NCBI GenBank assembly: GCA_000635015.1
Contig: JFMR01000108.1
Location: 62,001 to 126,000, forward strand
DNA from: Prochlorococcus sp. scB243_498I20
GTDB lineage: Bacteria; Cyanobacteriota; Cyanobacteriia; PCC-6307; Cyanobiaceae
Direction of reading: 5' to 3'
DNA: 64,000 nt
Positions 20,016 to 38,934 of the stretch are shown here, one piece after another. Made by a program: the position numbers and the translations under genes. The first letter of the stretch is position 1. The number at the start of each line of letters is the position of its first letter. The notes beneath the pieces were generated by a model. The model saw only the letters and a list, made by a program, of their open reading frames with translations, did not search any database and was not told the DNA's origin.

Positions 20016-20678
20016 GAAATCACAAAAATATTTTCAATTTTATAATTTGTGGAACAGATACCGATATTGGGAAAACTTTAATAAGTTCTTTTTTTCGTTA
20101 AAGGATTAAATTCCTTTTATTGGAAACCTATTCAAAGTGGGATTGAATCGCAAACTGATAGTCAAACTGTTGAAAAACTTGCACAAGTAAGTAAAGAGAA
20201 AATAATCAAAGAAGCTTATGTCTTTACAAAACCTCTATCTCCGCATTGGGCTGCTGAAATAGATCAAAAAGCTATTAACTTTGACAAGTTGAGATTGCCA
20301 AAAGTGCAAGGCTCACTAATTTTAGAAACTGCAGGTGGATTAATGGTTCCAATAACACGCAATTTTTTGCAAATAGATCAAATAAAAGAATGGAATCTTC
20401 CGGTAATACTTGTATGTAAGAGCTCACTTGGCACTCTTAACCATACCCTGCTTAGTATTGAGGCCTTAAAACGAAGAGATATTGAGATTTTAGGTTTAGT
20501 AGTCAATGGCGAAAAACACCTCGATAATCCAAAAACTCTAGTTGATTTTAGTGGTATTCCTTTAATTGCTGAATTTCCTTACATCAAAAAAATGGACTCA
20601 AATAATTTAGATATACTATGGAAAGAACTAGACATCAAGAATAAGTTGATCTCACTATTAAACAAAAAAATAAGTTAA
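20012..20678 (+). pseudogene. bioD: Dethiobiotin synthetase, interrupted by a +1 frameshift
   Basis: ATP-dependent carboxylation of 7,8-diaminopelargonate to dethiobiotin. The ATG at 20012 gives the P-loop FIICGTDTDIGKTLISSFF, then a stop at once. Removing one T from the run of seven at 20089-20095 continues it as VKGLNSFYWKPIQSG and on without stops into the ORF-track product (LETAGGLMVPI, VNGEKHLDN) to 20678. The repaired protein is 221 residues, normal for the family. All else is intact and both neighbours overlap or abut it, so a base-call error or fresh mutation is more likely than decay. Confidence 0.9.
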
Positions 20679-21980
20679 ATGAAATCTTTGGATTCAAAAA
20701 CTCCAAATCAAGATTGGCATCCAAATATTTGGCCACCTTTTACGCAAATCAATAACAGCAAACCGCAGATAGAAGTAACTCATGGTAAAGATGCCCTCCT
20801 ATTTACTAAAGATCCTAAAAAAGAACTAATAGATGCAATTAGTAGTTGGTGGGTAACTCTTCATGGTCATAGTAACGAATATATTGCGGATGCCATTTTT
20901 GATCAATCAAAAAAACTTGAGCAAGTTATATTTGCTGATTTCTTACATCCACAGGCAAAAAAATTAGCGGAAAGACTTAGTGAATTAACAAAACTAGAAA
21001 GATTATTCTTTTCTGATAACGGTTCTACTGCAGTGGAAGTCGCGTTAAAAATCGCGTTCCAATCATGGCAAAATAGAGGAGAGACAAGAACTCAGATAGT
21101 AGCTTTTGATGGCGCATATCATGGTGATACATTTGGCGCAATGGCTTTAGGTGAAAGAAATATTTTTAATGAGAATTTCGATAATCTTATGTTCCCAGTT
21201 AGAAGAGTCCCATGGCCTTCAACTTGGATGAACGATGAAGAAGTAGAAAATAAAGAAAATAAGGCGATCCAAAAATTAGAAACTCTACTTAAAACTCCTA
21301 CAGTAGCAGTAATCCTTGAGCCACTTGTTCAAGGAGCAGGAGGGATGAATATGGTTAGGCCTCAGTTTATAAAAAAAGTTTCAGAAATTATAAAAAATAA
21401 TAATTCTTTGTTAATTGCTGATGAAGTATTGACTGGGTTTGGAAGATGTGGAACCCTTTTTGCTTTTCAAAAGGCAAAAATCATTCCTGATTTAATAAGT
21501 ATTTCAAAAGGTTTAACTGGTGGATTTTTACCGATGGGAATAACTTTATGTAAAGAAAAAATTTTTCAATCCTTTATTGATGATTCCCCAAGAAAAACTT
21601 TTTGGCATGGACATAGTTTTACTGCTAATCCTTTAGGTTGTGCTGCAGCAAACGCTAGCCTTGATTTATTAGAAAAAGAACCACAAAAATACCTTTCATT
21701 TGAAGAAAAACATTTATCTCATCTAATTAAATTTAAAAACTTACCTTATATAAAGAAGGTAAGGGTATCCGGCACAATTGCTGCCTTCGATTTAGATATT
21801 GGGAACAAAAAAGGTTATTTCAATAATATTGGAAAAGAAATAAAGAGTCTTGCAATGGAGCAAGGTTTATTCATTAGGCCTCTGGGGAATGTTATTTACC
21901 TCTTGCCGCCTCTCTGTATAACAGATGATCAATTGGGGAAAAGTTACTGGATAATAAGGCAAATCTTAGACAATCTTTAG
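20679..21980 (+). CDS. bioA: Adenosylmethionine-8-amino-7-oxononanoate aminotransferase
   Basis: PLP enzyme using SAM as amino donor to make 7,8-diaminopelargonate. The 433 residues include HPNIWPPFTQ at the N-terminus, the class III aminotransferase segment LLIADEVLTGFGRCGTLFAF (near 245) and the PLP lysine in ISISKGLTGGFLP (near 276). It starts right after the bioD stop and closes the operon. bioB is not in this window. Confidence 0.96.
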   Translation: MKSLDSKTPNQDWHPNIWPPFTQINNSKPQIEVTHGKDALLFTKDPKKELIDAISSWWVTLHGHSNEYIADAIFDQSKKLEQVIFADFLHPQAKKLAERLSELTKLERLFFSDNGSTAVEVALKIAFQSWQNRGETRTQIVAFDGAYHGDTFGAMALGERNIFNENFDNLMFPVRRVPWPSTWMNDEEVENKENKAIQKLETLLKTPTVAVILEPLVQGAGGMNMVRPQFIKKVSEIIKNNNSLLIADEVLTGFGRCGTLFAFQKAKIIPDLISISKGLTGGFLPMGITLCKEKIFQSFIDDSPRKTFWHGHSFTANPLGCAAANASLDLLEKEPQKYLSFEEKHLSHLIKFKNLPYIKKVRVSGTIAAFDLDIGNKKGYFNNIGKEIKSLAMEQGLFIRPLGNVIYLLPPLCITDDQLGKSYWIIRQILDNL

Positions 21981-21988
21981 ATAGAAGT

Positions 21989-22246
21989 TTAAGGTCCCTG
22001 AAGTATTGCATTTTCCACATCTTCTCTATTAATGCAGTAGGAAAATAGTCTTTTAGTTTCTTGCCCTTCACTTTCCCATATAACACTTAAATCTTCTTGT
22101 TCGAAAATAATAGTTGCATTCCAATTTGAAAGTAACAAATACCATTTAGATGGATTATTAATATCCTTCACAGCACCTAAATCAGTTAGCCACAATTCCA
22201 ATGATTGCAGTGAATTTTGATTGATAGGTTTTTTAGAGGGATTCAC
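21989..22246 (-). CDS. DUF3143 family protein
   Basis: An 85-residue soluble protein that I place in the cyanobacterial DUF3143 family from its size and core (LELWLTDLGAVKD, KWYLLLSNWNATIIFEQEDL). Function is unknown. It lies 16 bases downstream of a J-domain gene in the same direction, a pairing I believe recurs in marine cyanobacteria, so it may work with that co-chaperone. Tail-to-tail with bioA, 8 bases apart. Confidence 0.75.
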   Translation of the reverse strand: MNPSKKPINQNSLQSLELWLTDLGAVKDINNPSKWYLLLSNWNATIIFEQEDLSVIWESEGQETKRLFSYCINREDVENAILQGP

Positions 22247-22262
22247 AGACTTTTTTAAAAAA

Positions 22263-22703
22263 TTATTTAATTAGCCAAAGCGGTATTGTCTCTAATTCTT
22301 TTCCAGTAAAAGAAGCAATAAAAATTGAACCAATTAAACTTATAGAAATGATGATAATTAAAAGAAACAACGAAAACAATTCTCCATTCGAAAAAGGTCT
22401 TCTATTTCCTATTAAATTTTGATTATTAGAATCGATTACTAAATTATTTAAAACGTTAGTATTATTTGTGATCCTAGAGTTTTCTTTTAGTTTATCATCA
22501 TATATTTTCCTTAAATTACTATTATTTAAATGTTCATAAGCTTCAAGAACTTCTTGAAATTTACTTTTAGCAACGTCTATTTCTAATGAAGTTGTGTCGG
22601 GATGCAACTCAATAGAAAGTTTACAAAATGCCTTTCTTAATTCATGATTGGATGCATTTTCATTTACACCTAAAATTTTGTAATAGGAAGTTTCCCCTTT
22701 CAA
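22263..22703 (-). CDS. Membrane-anchored J-domain protein
   Basis: The N-terminal J domain (about 4-70) has the required HPD tripeptide in IELHPDTTS (near 33-35), so it should stimulate a DnaK partner. It lacks the Gly/Phe and zinc-finger regions of true DnaJ. The last 40 residues contain one strong hydrophobic helix (LFLLIIIISISLIGSIFIA), placing the J domain at a membrane surface. 146 residues. The client is unknown. Confidence 0.88.
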   Translation of the reverse strand: MKGETSYYKILGVNENASNHELRKAFCKLSIELHPDTTSLEIDVAKSKFQEVLEAYEHLNNSNLRKIYDDKLKENSRITNNTNVLNNLVIDSNNQNLIGNRRPFSNGELFSLFLLIIIISISLIGSIFIASFTGKELETIPLWLIK

Positions 22704-22765
22704 AATAATCTTTTATTAATATTGTAATTCTAATAAATTTTTACTAAATAGAATGCATTTAATGG

Positions 22766-23506
22766 ATGGTTAAAATTCATATATATAACAAAATGAAAAA
22801 ACAAAACATTCCAGAAGAAATTCTTTCATTAATAACTGAAGAAGAAATAAATTTATTTCAAGAGTTACAAATTAAAATTAAAGAATTAAATAATAAGACC
22901 AATCTCACAAGATTAACTGATGGTGATGATTATTGGATATCTCAAGTTTTTGACAGCATTTGGCCATTCAAAGCTTTCACGAATATTAATTTTGATAATA
23001 AAAAATTTTTAGATATTGGATCAGGCTGTGGCTTCCCAGGTTTAGCTTATGCAATAACTCATCCTAATTCTGAGATATACCTAATTGATTCTTTGAAAAA
23101 GAAAACAGATGCAATAAAAATTTTAGTTGAGCAGATCAATTTCAAAAACAATATTCATGTAATCAATGATCGTGTTGAGAATTTAGCTCACCAATCGTCA
23201 ATGAGAAATAATTTTAATATTGCAACAACTAGAGCGGTTAGTAACCCATCAACAGTTTCAGAATATATACTACCAATGTTAAAAAAAGAAGGGTTTGGAG
23301 TTTTATATTGTGGCAAATGGACGAATCAAGAAAGCAAAAATCTAGATAAAACTTTAGAAATATTAGAAGGGAAAGTTAAAGATAAAAAAGAGATACTATT
23401 ACCAAGAAATAAAGGCACCCGAAATATTATTCTTATTCAACCAAAGAATTTTTGCCCTGAAATTTACCCAAGAAAAGTGGGCAAACCTGAAAAAAATCCA
23501 TTATGA
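22766..23506 (+). CDS. rsmG: 16S rRNA (guanine527-N7)-methyltransferase RsmG
   Basis: Also known as GidB. The 246 residues hold the motif I FLDIGSGCGFPGLAYA (near 73-88) and ATTRAVSNPSTVSEY, typical of RsmG. LTRLTDGDDYWISQVFDS matches the family N-domain. ATG 22766 is chosen; another ATG four bases upstream is out of frame. Convergent with the aldo/keto reductase gene, 2 bases apart. Confidence 0.94.
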   Translation: MVKIHIYNKMKKQNIPEEILSLITEEEINLFQELQIKIKELNNKTNLTRLTDGDDYWISQVFDSIWPFKAFTNINFDNKKFLDIGSGCGFPGLAYAITHPNSEIYLIDSLKKKTDAIKILVEQINFKNNIHVINDRVENLAHQSSMRNNFNIATTRAVSNPSTVSEYILPMLKKEGFGVLYCGKWTNQESKNLDKTLEILEGKVKDKKEILLPRNKGTRNIILIQPKNFCPEIYPRKVGKPEKNPL

Positions 23507-23508
23507 AA

Positions 23509-24702
23509 TTATTTTCTTGATAATCTTTTAGCATTTTTATCTCCAAACTTTTCTTTTAAAATTCTCAATTTTTTTATAACTTTTTTTGGATTTATATGAC
23601 TTTCTAATACTTTCAATAATTGCCCTTCAGAAACATCTTCATCTAGTAAATTCGCGTTGAATCCTGGGAACCAGTGGCTTCCATTACCAAGCAATTGATA
23701 TCTAGCTCTTGCATATCCTTCCATACCCAACCAATCAATTAAATTTGAAAGCCAAAGCAGAACAGGAATATTAATATTTCCCGGAGTATATTCCCAACTT
23801 GGTAAATTTCTATTCCAATTTTGATGCCACTCTAAACCTAAGGAATTAATTGATTCCTGCCTTAATTTGTTAATGATCTTAGGCACATACTTCTCAGATT
23901 CTGATAACAACGAGACAGCTTCTAAATGCAGAGCAAAATCTGTCTCTTTTGCAATACCGACACTCAAAGTATGGACATTTTGATTTCTTAAGCAAAAAAG
24001 ATCATTAAAAACTATAGGATGAAGTGGTTTACAAAATTCCAACATTTTTCTTGAGGGAGTATGAAGATGTCCCCCTTTATCAGTGGGACTTATTATGAAA
24101 ACCCCAAGATCATGCTTATTGGCTAAATTAATAACCTTTGTATTTTCCTGATTAATGAAATACCAGTGCAAATTTACATAATCAAATAAATTTGTTGATA
24201 TGGCCTTTTCAATAAGTGAAGATTTTCCATGAGTTGAAAATCCAATAGATCCAATTAAATTTTCTTTTTGAAAATTCCTCAAAATATCAATGCAACCCCC
24301 ATCTCGAATAGCCTGATGTAAGTGTTTAGCAGTATTGATACCATGTATTGCTAACAAATCAATTTTTTTAACTTTCAATTTTTCAATGCTAGATAATACA
24401 TCTCGCTCAAAAATTTCCGGATCACTATTTGGTGGAATCTTTGTTTGGATTATATTTGGGATTCTCTTAGTATTCTTAAAACACATCCCTAATTGCACCT
24501 CAGAAGTTCCATAATACTTGGCAGTTTCTACATGACTTAAACCATATTGTGTTGCAAGATCTAATATATTTTCTACTTTATTTTGTTCTTCATATGAAAC
24601 CTCAGAAAAATCTAATTGATCCCAACTCTTTTGAAATCTCATACCACCTAAAGATAAAACAGGAATCTTCAGATTAGTTCTACCAAATCTACGATATTGC
24701 AT
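23509..24702 (-). CDS. Aldo/keto reductase family oxidoreductase
   Basis: NAD(P)H-dependent oxidoreductase of 397 residues. The (beta-alpha)8 core covers about 1-270: MQYRRFGRTNLKIPVLSLGGM at the start, a catalytic Tyr in VETAKYYGTSE (near 59), the Lys in TKIPP and the His in LLAIHGINT (near 120). The C-terminal 120 residues are an extension; in related proteins this part can carry an Fe-S motif, but no CxxCxxC is seen here. It follows a ferredoxin gene by 10 bases, suggesting a ferredoxin-linked reaction. Substrate unknown. Confidence 0.88.
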   Translation of the reverse strand: MQYRRFGRTNLKIPVLSLGGMRFQKSWDQLDFSEVSYEEQNKVENILDLATQYGLSHVETAKYYGTSEVQLGMCFKNTKRIPNIIQTKIPPNSDPEIFERDVLSSIEKLKVKKIDLLAIHGINTAKHLHQAIRDGGCIDILRNFQKENLIGSIGFSTHGKSSLIEKAISTNLFDYVNLHWYFINQENTKVINLANKHDLGVFIISPTDKGGHLHTPSRKMLEFCKPLHPIVFNDLFCLRNQNVHTLSVGIAKETDFALHLEAVSLLSESEKYVPKIINKLRQESINSLGLEWHQNWNRNLPSWEYTPGNINIPVLLWLSNLIDWLGMEGYARARYQLLGNGSHWFPGFNANLLDEDVSEGQLLKVLESHINPKKVIKKLRILKEKFGDKNAKRLSRK

Positions 24703-24712
24703 CTTTTTGATA

Positions 24713-25072
24713 TTAGTGCTTATTCATTCTCGGTGGTTTTCCAAATGTTTGAAACATATCCCTATCGAGGCTATTCTCTAAATCATCTAATTCTTCAAAT
24801 TTAACCCAATGAATACAATCAACAGGGCATGTATCTATTGCTTCTTGTATGACATCAGAACTATCTCCATCTTGCCTAATAGCTCTACTTCTACCATGAA
24901 ATTCATCAACTGTGAAAGTGTTCGAAGCGACGTGAACACAGTATCGACATCCAATACACTTTGCTTCATCAACCCATATAGCTTTTTCGGCTAACTGACC
25001 ACCTAAAACGGGCTCATAGCCTGAAATCTCAATATTTTCTTCAGTATTATGAAATGGATCCGTAAAATCCAT
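24713..25072 (-). CDS. Bacterial-type [4Fe-4S] ferredoxin
   Basis: 119 residues with a CIGCRYCVHV motif (C-x2-C-x2-C, near 40-46) and a later CPVDCIHW (near 86-93). This gives four or five candidate ligands for one cubane cluster. The spacing is that of single-cluster ferredoxins seen in cyanobacteria and plants beside DUF1257. It lies in a tight minus-strand run DUF2997, Ycf35, ferredoxin, aldo/keto reductase with gaps of 10 bases or less, so it likely donates electrons within that unit. Confidence 0.9.
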   Translation of the reverse strand: MDFTDPFHNTEENIEISGYEPVLGGQLAEKAIWVDEAKCIGCRYCVHVASNTFTVDEFHGRSRAIRQDGDSSDVIQEAIDTCPVDCIHWVKFEELDDLENSLDRDMFQTFGKPPRMNKH

Positions 25073-25081
25073 ATTTTGACA

Positions 25082-25474
25082 TTAGATTTCCCACTTGGTT
25101 AAGACCAATTCAATAGAACCATCATTTTTATTTTTTTGCTCTACGATTTGGTATCCATCTTCTTGCGTTTTAGAGATGATTGTTTGGTAAGCATACATTT
25201 GTGTAACTTTTGAGATAAATCTTTCTACTGGAATCTCAAATTTCCATAGATCAAGGTCAGTAACTAATTCATATGCATTGGAATTGTTATCCCATTTAAA
25301 TCCAACTTGGGTATCACCGGGTAAATTCATACTTATATCAACAGCTGTAAATTGACCTTTATATCCTTTTACAAACTTTTCTTCTTGGTTAATACTATAA
25401 CCGAAATGATTTAAAGCTTTAATTAAAGGCTCTACTTCTTTGAGCTGAGTTTTAATTGTACTAAAATGTGACAT
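25082..25474 (-). CDS. ycf35: Ycf35 / DUF1257 protein
   Basis: 130 residues matching the Ycf35 family kept in red-algal plastids and cyanobacteria (MSHFSTIKTQLKE at the N-terminus, LDLWKFEIPVERFISKVTQMYAYQ in the middle). No catalytic motif or membrane helix is visible and the biochemical function is unknown. It overlaps DUF2997 by 14 bases and precedes the ferredoxin by 9, so all are translated from one message. Confidence 0.9.
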   Translation of the reverse strand: MSHFSTIKTQLKEVEPLIKALNHFGYSINQEEKFVKGYKGQFTAVDISMNLPGDTQVGFKWDNNSNAYELVTDLDLWKFEIPVERFISKVTQMYAYQTIISKTQEDGYQIVEQKNKNDGSIELVLTKWEI

Positions 25475-25676
25475 TAGATTCGTTATTTAATTGTGTTAAG
25501 TTTTCACTTTGATTAGAGATGAAAGCATCAGAAGTTTTATTCTTAACTGTTACTTTACCAAGAGCATCTTCGAGATTTTTTGTAGCTTCATTGCATGAAT
25601 TACCTGTAAATCCCTCAACAGTCTCTTCAACTCTTCCGTCTTGATGAATTTTGAATCTCAATGTTTTTTGAGGCAT
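25461..25676 (-). CDS. DUF2997 family protein
   Basis: 71 residues from the ATG at 25676 (MPQKTLRFKIHQDGRVEE). The ORF track extends 3 codons to 25685, but the second Met fits the family start and leaves room for the leader palindrome. DUF2997 proteins are small beta-rich proteins encoded beside DUF1257; function unknown. First gene of the Ycf35-ferredoxin-reductase unit. Confidence 0.85.
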   Translation of the reverse strand: MPQKTLRFKIHQDGRVEETVEGFTGNSCNEATKNLEDALGKVTVKNKTSDAFISNQSENLTQLNNESNVTF

Positions 25677-25683
25677 TAAATTC

Positions 25684-25698
25684 AAGTACTGAGTACTT
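25684..25698. promoter_or_regulatory. 15-bp palindrome immediately upstream of DUF2997-ycf35
   Basis: AAGTACT-G-AGTACTT is a perfect 7-bp inverted repeat around one base, ending 8 bases before the DUF2997 ATG. A TATATAAAGT lies just beyond it, which could be the -10 box, so the palindrome would overlap the transcription start. It is a good operator candidate; as RNA the 1-base loop is too tight for a stable hairpin. The rest of the 25677-25822 gap shows only A/T-rich sequence. Confidence 0.45.
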
Positions 25699-25822
25699 TT
25701 ACTTTATATACAATAACGAAATTTTTTTGTTTCAGTTGGTACAAGTTAATTTATTTTAATTTTTATAGTGAATATCTGATAAATTAATTATTTATGTAGC
25801 ATTCTCGTAAAAATTATTATTA

Positions 25823-26590
25823 TTAATTATAAAAACCTTGCATCCCCATTGAATCAAGAGCGGTTTTTGCTTCTTCCATAACGGATGGCTCTTTATCGAA
25901 AAGGGCTATCTTTGTACATTCATCAACAAAACTTTCTTGCAATGTATTGTTTAATTTTTCGTACAACCTACACAATGACCAAATGCAATTACTTCGTACG
26001 CCCGATTCATTATCAATCTTTAAACTTATTAAAAGTTGTTCTGCTGCTAATTGAGCGTTCTCAAAAGAAACATTTCCAATTTCAGCTAAAGAACTAGATG
26101 ACCATAACCTTACGGCAGCCACATCATTCTTTAAAGCATTTATTAATGGTCCTAAAACAATTTGGTTATCATAATTAGCTAAGCTCCATGCAGTCGCTCT
26201 TCTGACATAAGCATTGTCATCAGTCTTCAAAAGACTGACAAGTTTTTGAACCGCGCTAGGACATGGATTACGTCCTAAAGCATATACCGCACTCATTCTT
26301 TCTACAGGGCAAGGTTGGTCAAGCAATGGTAATAAAAGGGGGAAAGATCTTTGATCTCGATACTCACAAAATATTCTTAAGCCTTGTATTCTCTCTTCTC
26401 TATTACCTTTGAGCATTTTTAAAGCTTCATCACACTCTTGAGTAATATTTAAATCTTTTGAAAAAACATCTTCATCAATTTGCTCTAAAGGATCAATTTC
26501 AATCTCTAAAGCCAATTCTCTGGCTAAAACATCTGGATCAACAGCGATTTCAGCTAAGCTTTCTTGATGAGGATCCTTTTCTTTTGTCAT
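25823..26590 (-). CDS. HEAT-repeat protein (phycobilisome-lyase-like fold)
   Basis: 255 residues made of helical HEAT repeats from about 55 on (SAVYALGRNPCPSAVQKLVSLL, ATAWSLANYDNQIVLGPLINAL, SSSLAEIGNVSFENAQLAAEQLL). The repeats resemble the CpcE/CpcF/NblB class. HL Prochlorococcus lacks phycobilisomes, so a classic lyase role is doubtful. Binding to another protein or to residual pigment metabolism is possible. It has an acidic N-terminal tail and follows a 48-residue membrane protein gene by 18 bases. Confidence 0.85.
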   Translation of the reverse strand: MTKEKDPHQESLAEIAVDPDVLARELALEIEIDPLEQIDEDVFSKDLNITQECDEALKMLKGNREERIQGLRIFCEYRDQRSFPLLLPLLDQPCPVERMSAVYALGRNPCPSAVQKLVSLLKTDDNAYVRRATAWSLANYDNQIVLGPLINALKNDVAAVRLWSSSSLAEIGNVSFENAQLAAEQLLISLKIDNESGVRSNCIWSLCRLYEKLNNTLQESFVDECTKIALFDKEPSVMEEAKTALDSMGMQGFYN

Positions 26591-26608
26591 TTTCAGAATC
26601 TAATAATA

Positions 26609-26755
26609 TTAATTCATTGGAGCAGGTGACATCATATCTCCTGGCAGCCAAATTCTTGCACTAACCGCAAAGAATGCAATTCCAAAAAGCGTGACGATAG
26701 CAAAAGGTAAAATTTTTGTCTTAATAAAACCCAAAAATTCAAATTTAATTAACAT
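26609..26755 (-). CDS. Small single-helix membrane protein (48 aa), unknown function
   Basis: Missed by the ORF track because of its size. The minus strand reads MLIKFEFLGFIKTKILPFAI, then a hydrophobic helix and the tail VSARIWLPGDMMSPAPMN, stop at 26609. One membrane span at about 16-32 and a proline-rich C-terminus. It resembles the many small subunits of photosynthetic complexes in size and layout, but I do not recognise the family. It starts 62 bases after rlmN and is followed by the HEAT gene. Confidence 0.75.
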   Translation of the reverse strand: MLIKFEFLGFIKTKILPFAIVTLFGIAFFAVSARIWLPGDMMSPAPMN

Positions 26756-26817
26756 AATGATAACCTTTTTAAGAGACTTTTAAAAAATTTTTTAAGATAA
26801 TCTTTTCTAAAATAATG

Positions 26818-27876
<1,059 letters not shown>

Positions 27877-27893
27877 TTATTTCAAAATTATTT

Positions 27894-28049
<156 letters not shown>

Positions 28050-28101
28050 TTACAAATTTAAAAAATTCATTCTAATCACTAAAAATAATAATAGATAATA
28101 T

Positions 28102-32229
<4,128 letters not shown>

Positions 32230-32236
32230 TTAAAGA

Positions 32237-37473
<5,237 letters not shown>

Positions 37474-37614
37474 CCAAGAAAACCTGCGATTTTGTGAGAT
37501 TTACTATTTACTTTTAATCTACTTAAATTTTGTTCTTTAACTTCTCATTTAATATTAAATCAACTATTAAATCTCGAATTCAACAAAAAATCAATCTAAT
37601 AAAGAAGAATTAAA

Positions 37615-37635
37615 TTTTATTAAATGTTAATAAAA
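37615..37635. promoter_or_regulatory. 21-bp A/T-rich palindrome in the rpoB upstream region
   Basis: TTTTATTAA (37615-37623) and TTAATAAAA (37627-37635) form a perfect 9-bp inverted repeat around a 3-base spacer, about 140 bases upstream of the rpoB ATG. It has no G/C in the arms, so an RNA hairpin would be weak and chance occurrence is fairly likely. The remaining 235-base gap shows no ORF of note. Confidence 0.2.
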
Positions 37636-37708
37636 GATTAAATGTGCAAGTTAAAGCAAAAAAATTAAGAGAAATATCAAGTAATTACTTATATTAACAG
37701 CTGCTATG

Positions 37709-38503
37709 TCAAATTAACAAGTCAAATTTAAACAAATCTTCAGCATTCTTAGATGACTCTCTAGCAATTGTGAGTAATTCAGTAGATCTTAAATCTGCCA
37801 TAAAATTAGCAACATTTTCAACAAATGCAGGTTCATTTCTTTTACCCCTATGAGGAACAGGAGCTAAAAATGGTGAGTCAGTTTCAATTAGGTATTTATC
37901 ATTAGGGACTATTTTGGCACACTCATGAATTTCATGTGCTTTTGGGAAAGTTACTATTCCACTAAAACTGATGTAAAATCCAAGATCCAAAAATTGCTTC
38001 ATTTCTTCTGGAGTTCCTGTCCAACAATGGAGTACACCATTAGGACATTTTCCTTTTTTAGAAAGATCACTACATATCTCAATCATTTCATTTGCAGCAT
38101 CTCTGCAATGGATAATTACAGGCAATTTAAGTTCATAAGCTAACTCCATTTGAGGAATAAGTGCTTCAATTTGCTGTGTTTTATTTTCATTCTTAAAAAA
38201 ATCCAAGCCTAATTCCCCAATAGCTACAACTCGTATATCCTCCTGTGCTGATTTTCTTAAAATAGATTTTGAGCTTTCTTCCCATTTTTTTGCTTCTAGC
38301 GGGTGTAAGCCAACTGAATAGTAAATTTCATTAAATTCTTGAGATATTTTTTTCAACTTTGGAATTTCTGTTAATTCACAACAAGCATGAACTAATTTTT
38401 TTACACCTCTTGAGCGCAATCTTAGTACAACATCTTCAAGATCTTTTTCGAAATTTTCAAATATTAAATGACAGTGTGAGTCTATGAGTTCGATATCGCT
38501 CAT
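37709..38503 (-). CDS. tatD: TatD-family metal-dependent deoxyribonuclease
   Basis: 264 residues with the metal ligands DSHCHL at the N-terminus (near 8-13), GELGLDFF (Glu near 98), VIHCRDA (His near 134) and LLIETDSPFLAP (Asp near 208). The family is a 3-prime to 5-prime exonuclease or hydrolase involved in DNA quality control. Its place between rpsT and rpoB is common in Prochlorococcus; no direct functional link is evident. Confidence 0.94.
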   Translation of the reverse strand: MSDIELIDSHCHLIFENFEKDLEDVVLRLRSRGVKKLVHACCELTEIPKLKKISQEFNEIYYSVGLHPLEAKKWEESSKSILRKSAQEDIRVVAIGELGLDFFKNENKTQQIEALIPQMELAYELKLPVIIHCRDAANEMIEICSDLSKKGKCPNGVLHCWTGTPEEMKQFLDLGFYISFSGIVTFPKAHEIHECAKIVPNDKYLIETDSPFLAPVPHRGKRNEPAFVENVANFMADLRSTELLTIARESSKNAEDLFKFDLLI

Positions 38504-38520
38504 AATCTTGATATGCCTTT

Positions 38521-38814
38521 TTACTTTGTGATAAGAGTATTTTTGACAAAATTATTAATTTTTGATTTTTTATTGGCACCGTTATTCTTGTGAAGGACAT
38601 TTTTTTTAACTGCTTTATCAATTAAGCTAAAAGCTTTATTAAGACTTGTTTTCACTAAATTTTTATTTTCATCATTAGGTTCTTTTTTATATTTTTCGCA
38701 ATTTTCTAAAGTTTTTTTAGTAAAAGTTCTTACTGTAGATTTGTATGACTTATTGATAAGACGATTTCTTTCAGCAATTTGGATTCTCTTTTTTGCAGAT
38801 TTGTTATTGGCCAC
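38521..38814 (-). CDS. rpsT: 30S ribosomal protein S20
   Basis: Primary 16S rRNA-binding protein. The ORF-track start at 38871 adds MISSRSICYYLVSTIKVSF, which is not in the family. The GTG at 38814 gives (M)ANNKSAKKRIQIAERN, the conserved S20 start, preceded by AAGG at a good distance. That leaves 97 residues, normal for S20. Rich in Lys and helical, ending VKNTLITK. Followed by tatD after 17 bases. Confidence 0.94.
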   Translation of the reverse strand: MANNKSAKKRIQIAERNRLINKSYKSTVRTFTKKTLENCEKYKKEPNDENKNLVKTSLNKAFSLIDKAVKKNVLHKNNGANKKSKINNFVKNTLITK

Positions 38815-38934
38815 AAAGGATACCTTGATAGTAGATACTAAATAATAACAAATAGATCGACTACTAATCAATCATATATAATTTAAAGAGCTATTAAATT
38901 GGACAAGAGCCTTTCAATTTGAAAAATTAAGAAT

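Noticed and set aside
37615-37635. A/T palindrome upstream of rpoB as a strong finding
   Set aside because: Arms contain no G or C in a very A/T-rich gap, so it is likely by chance; kept only as a low-confidence feature.
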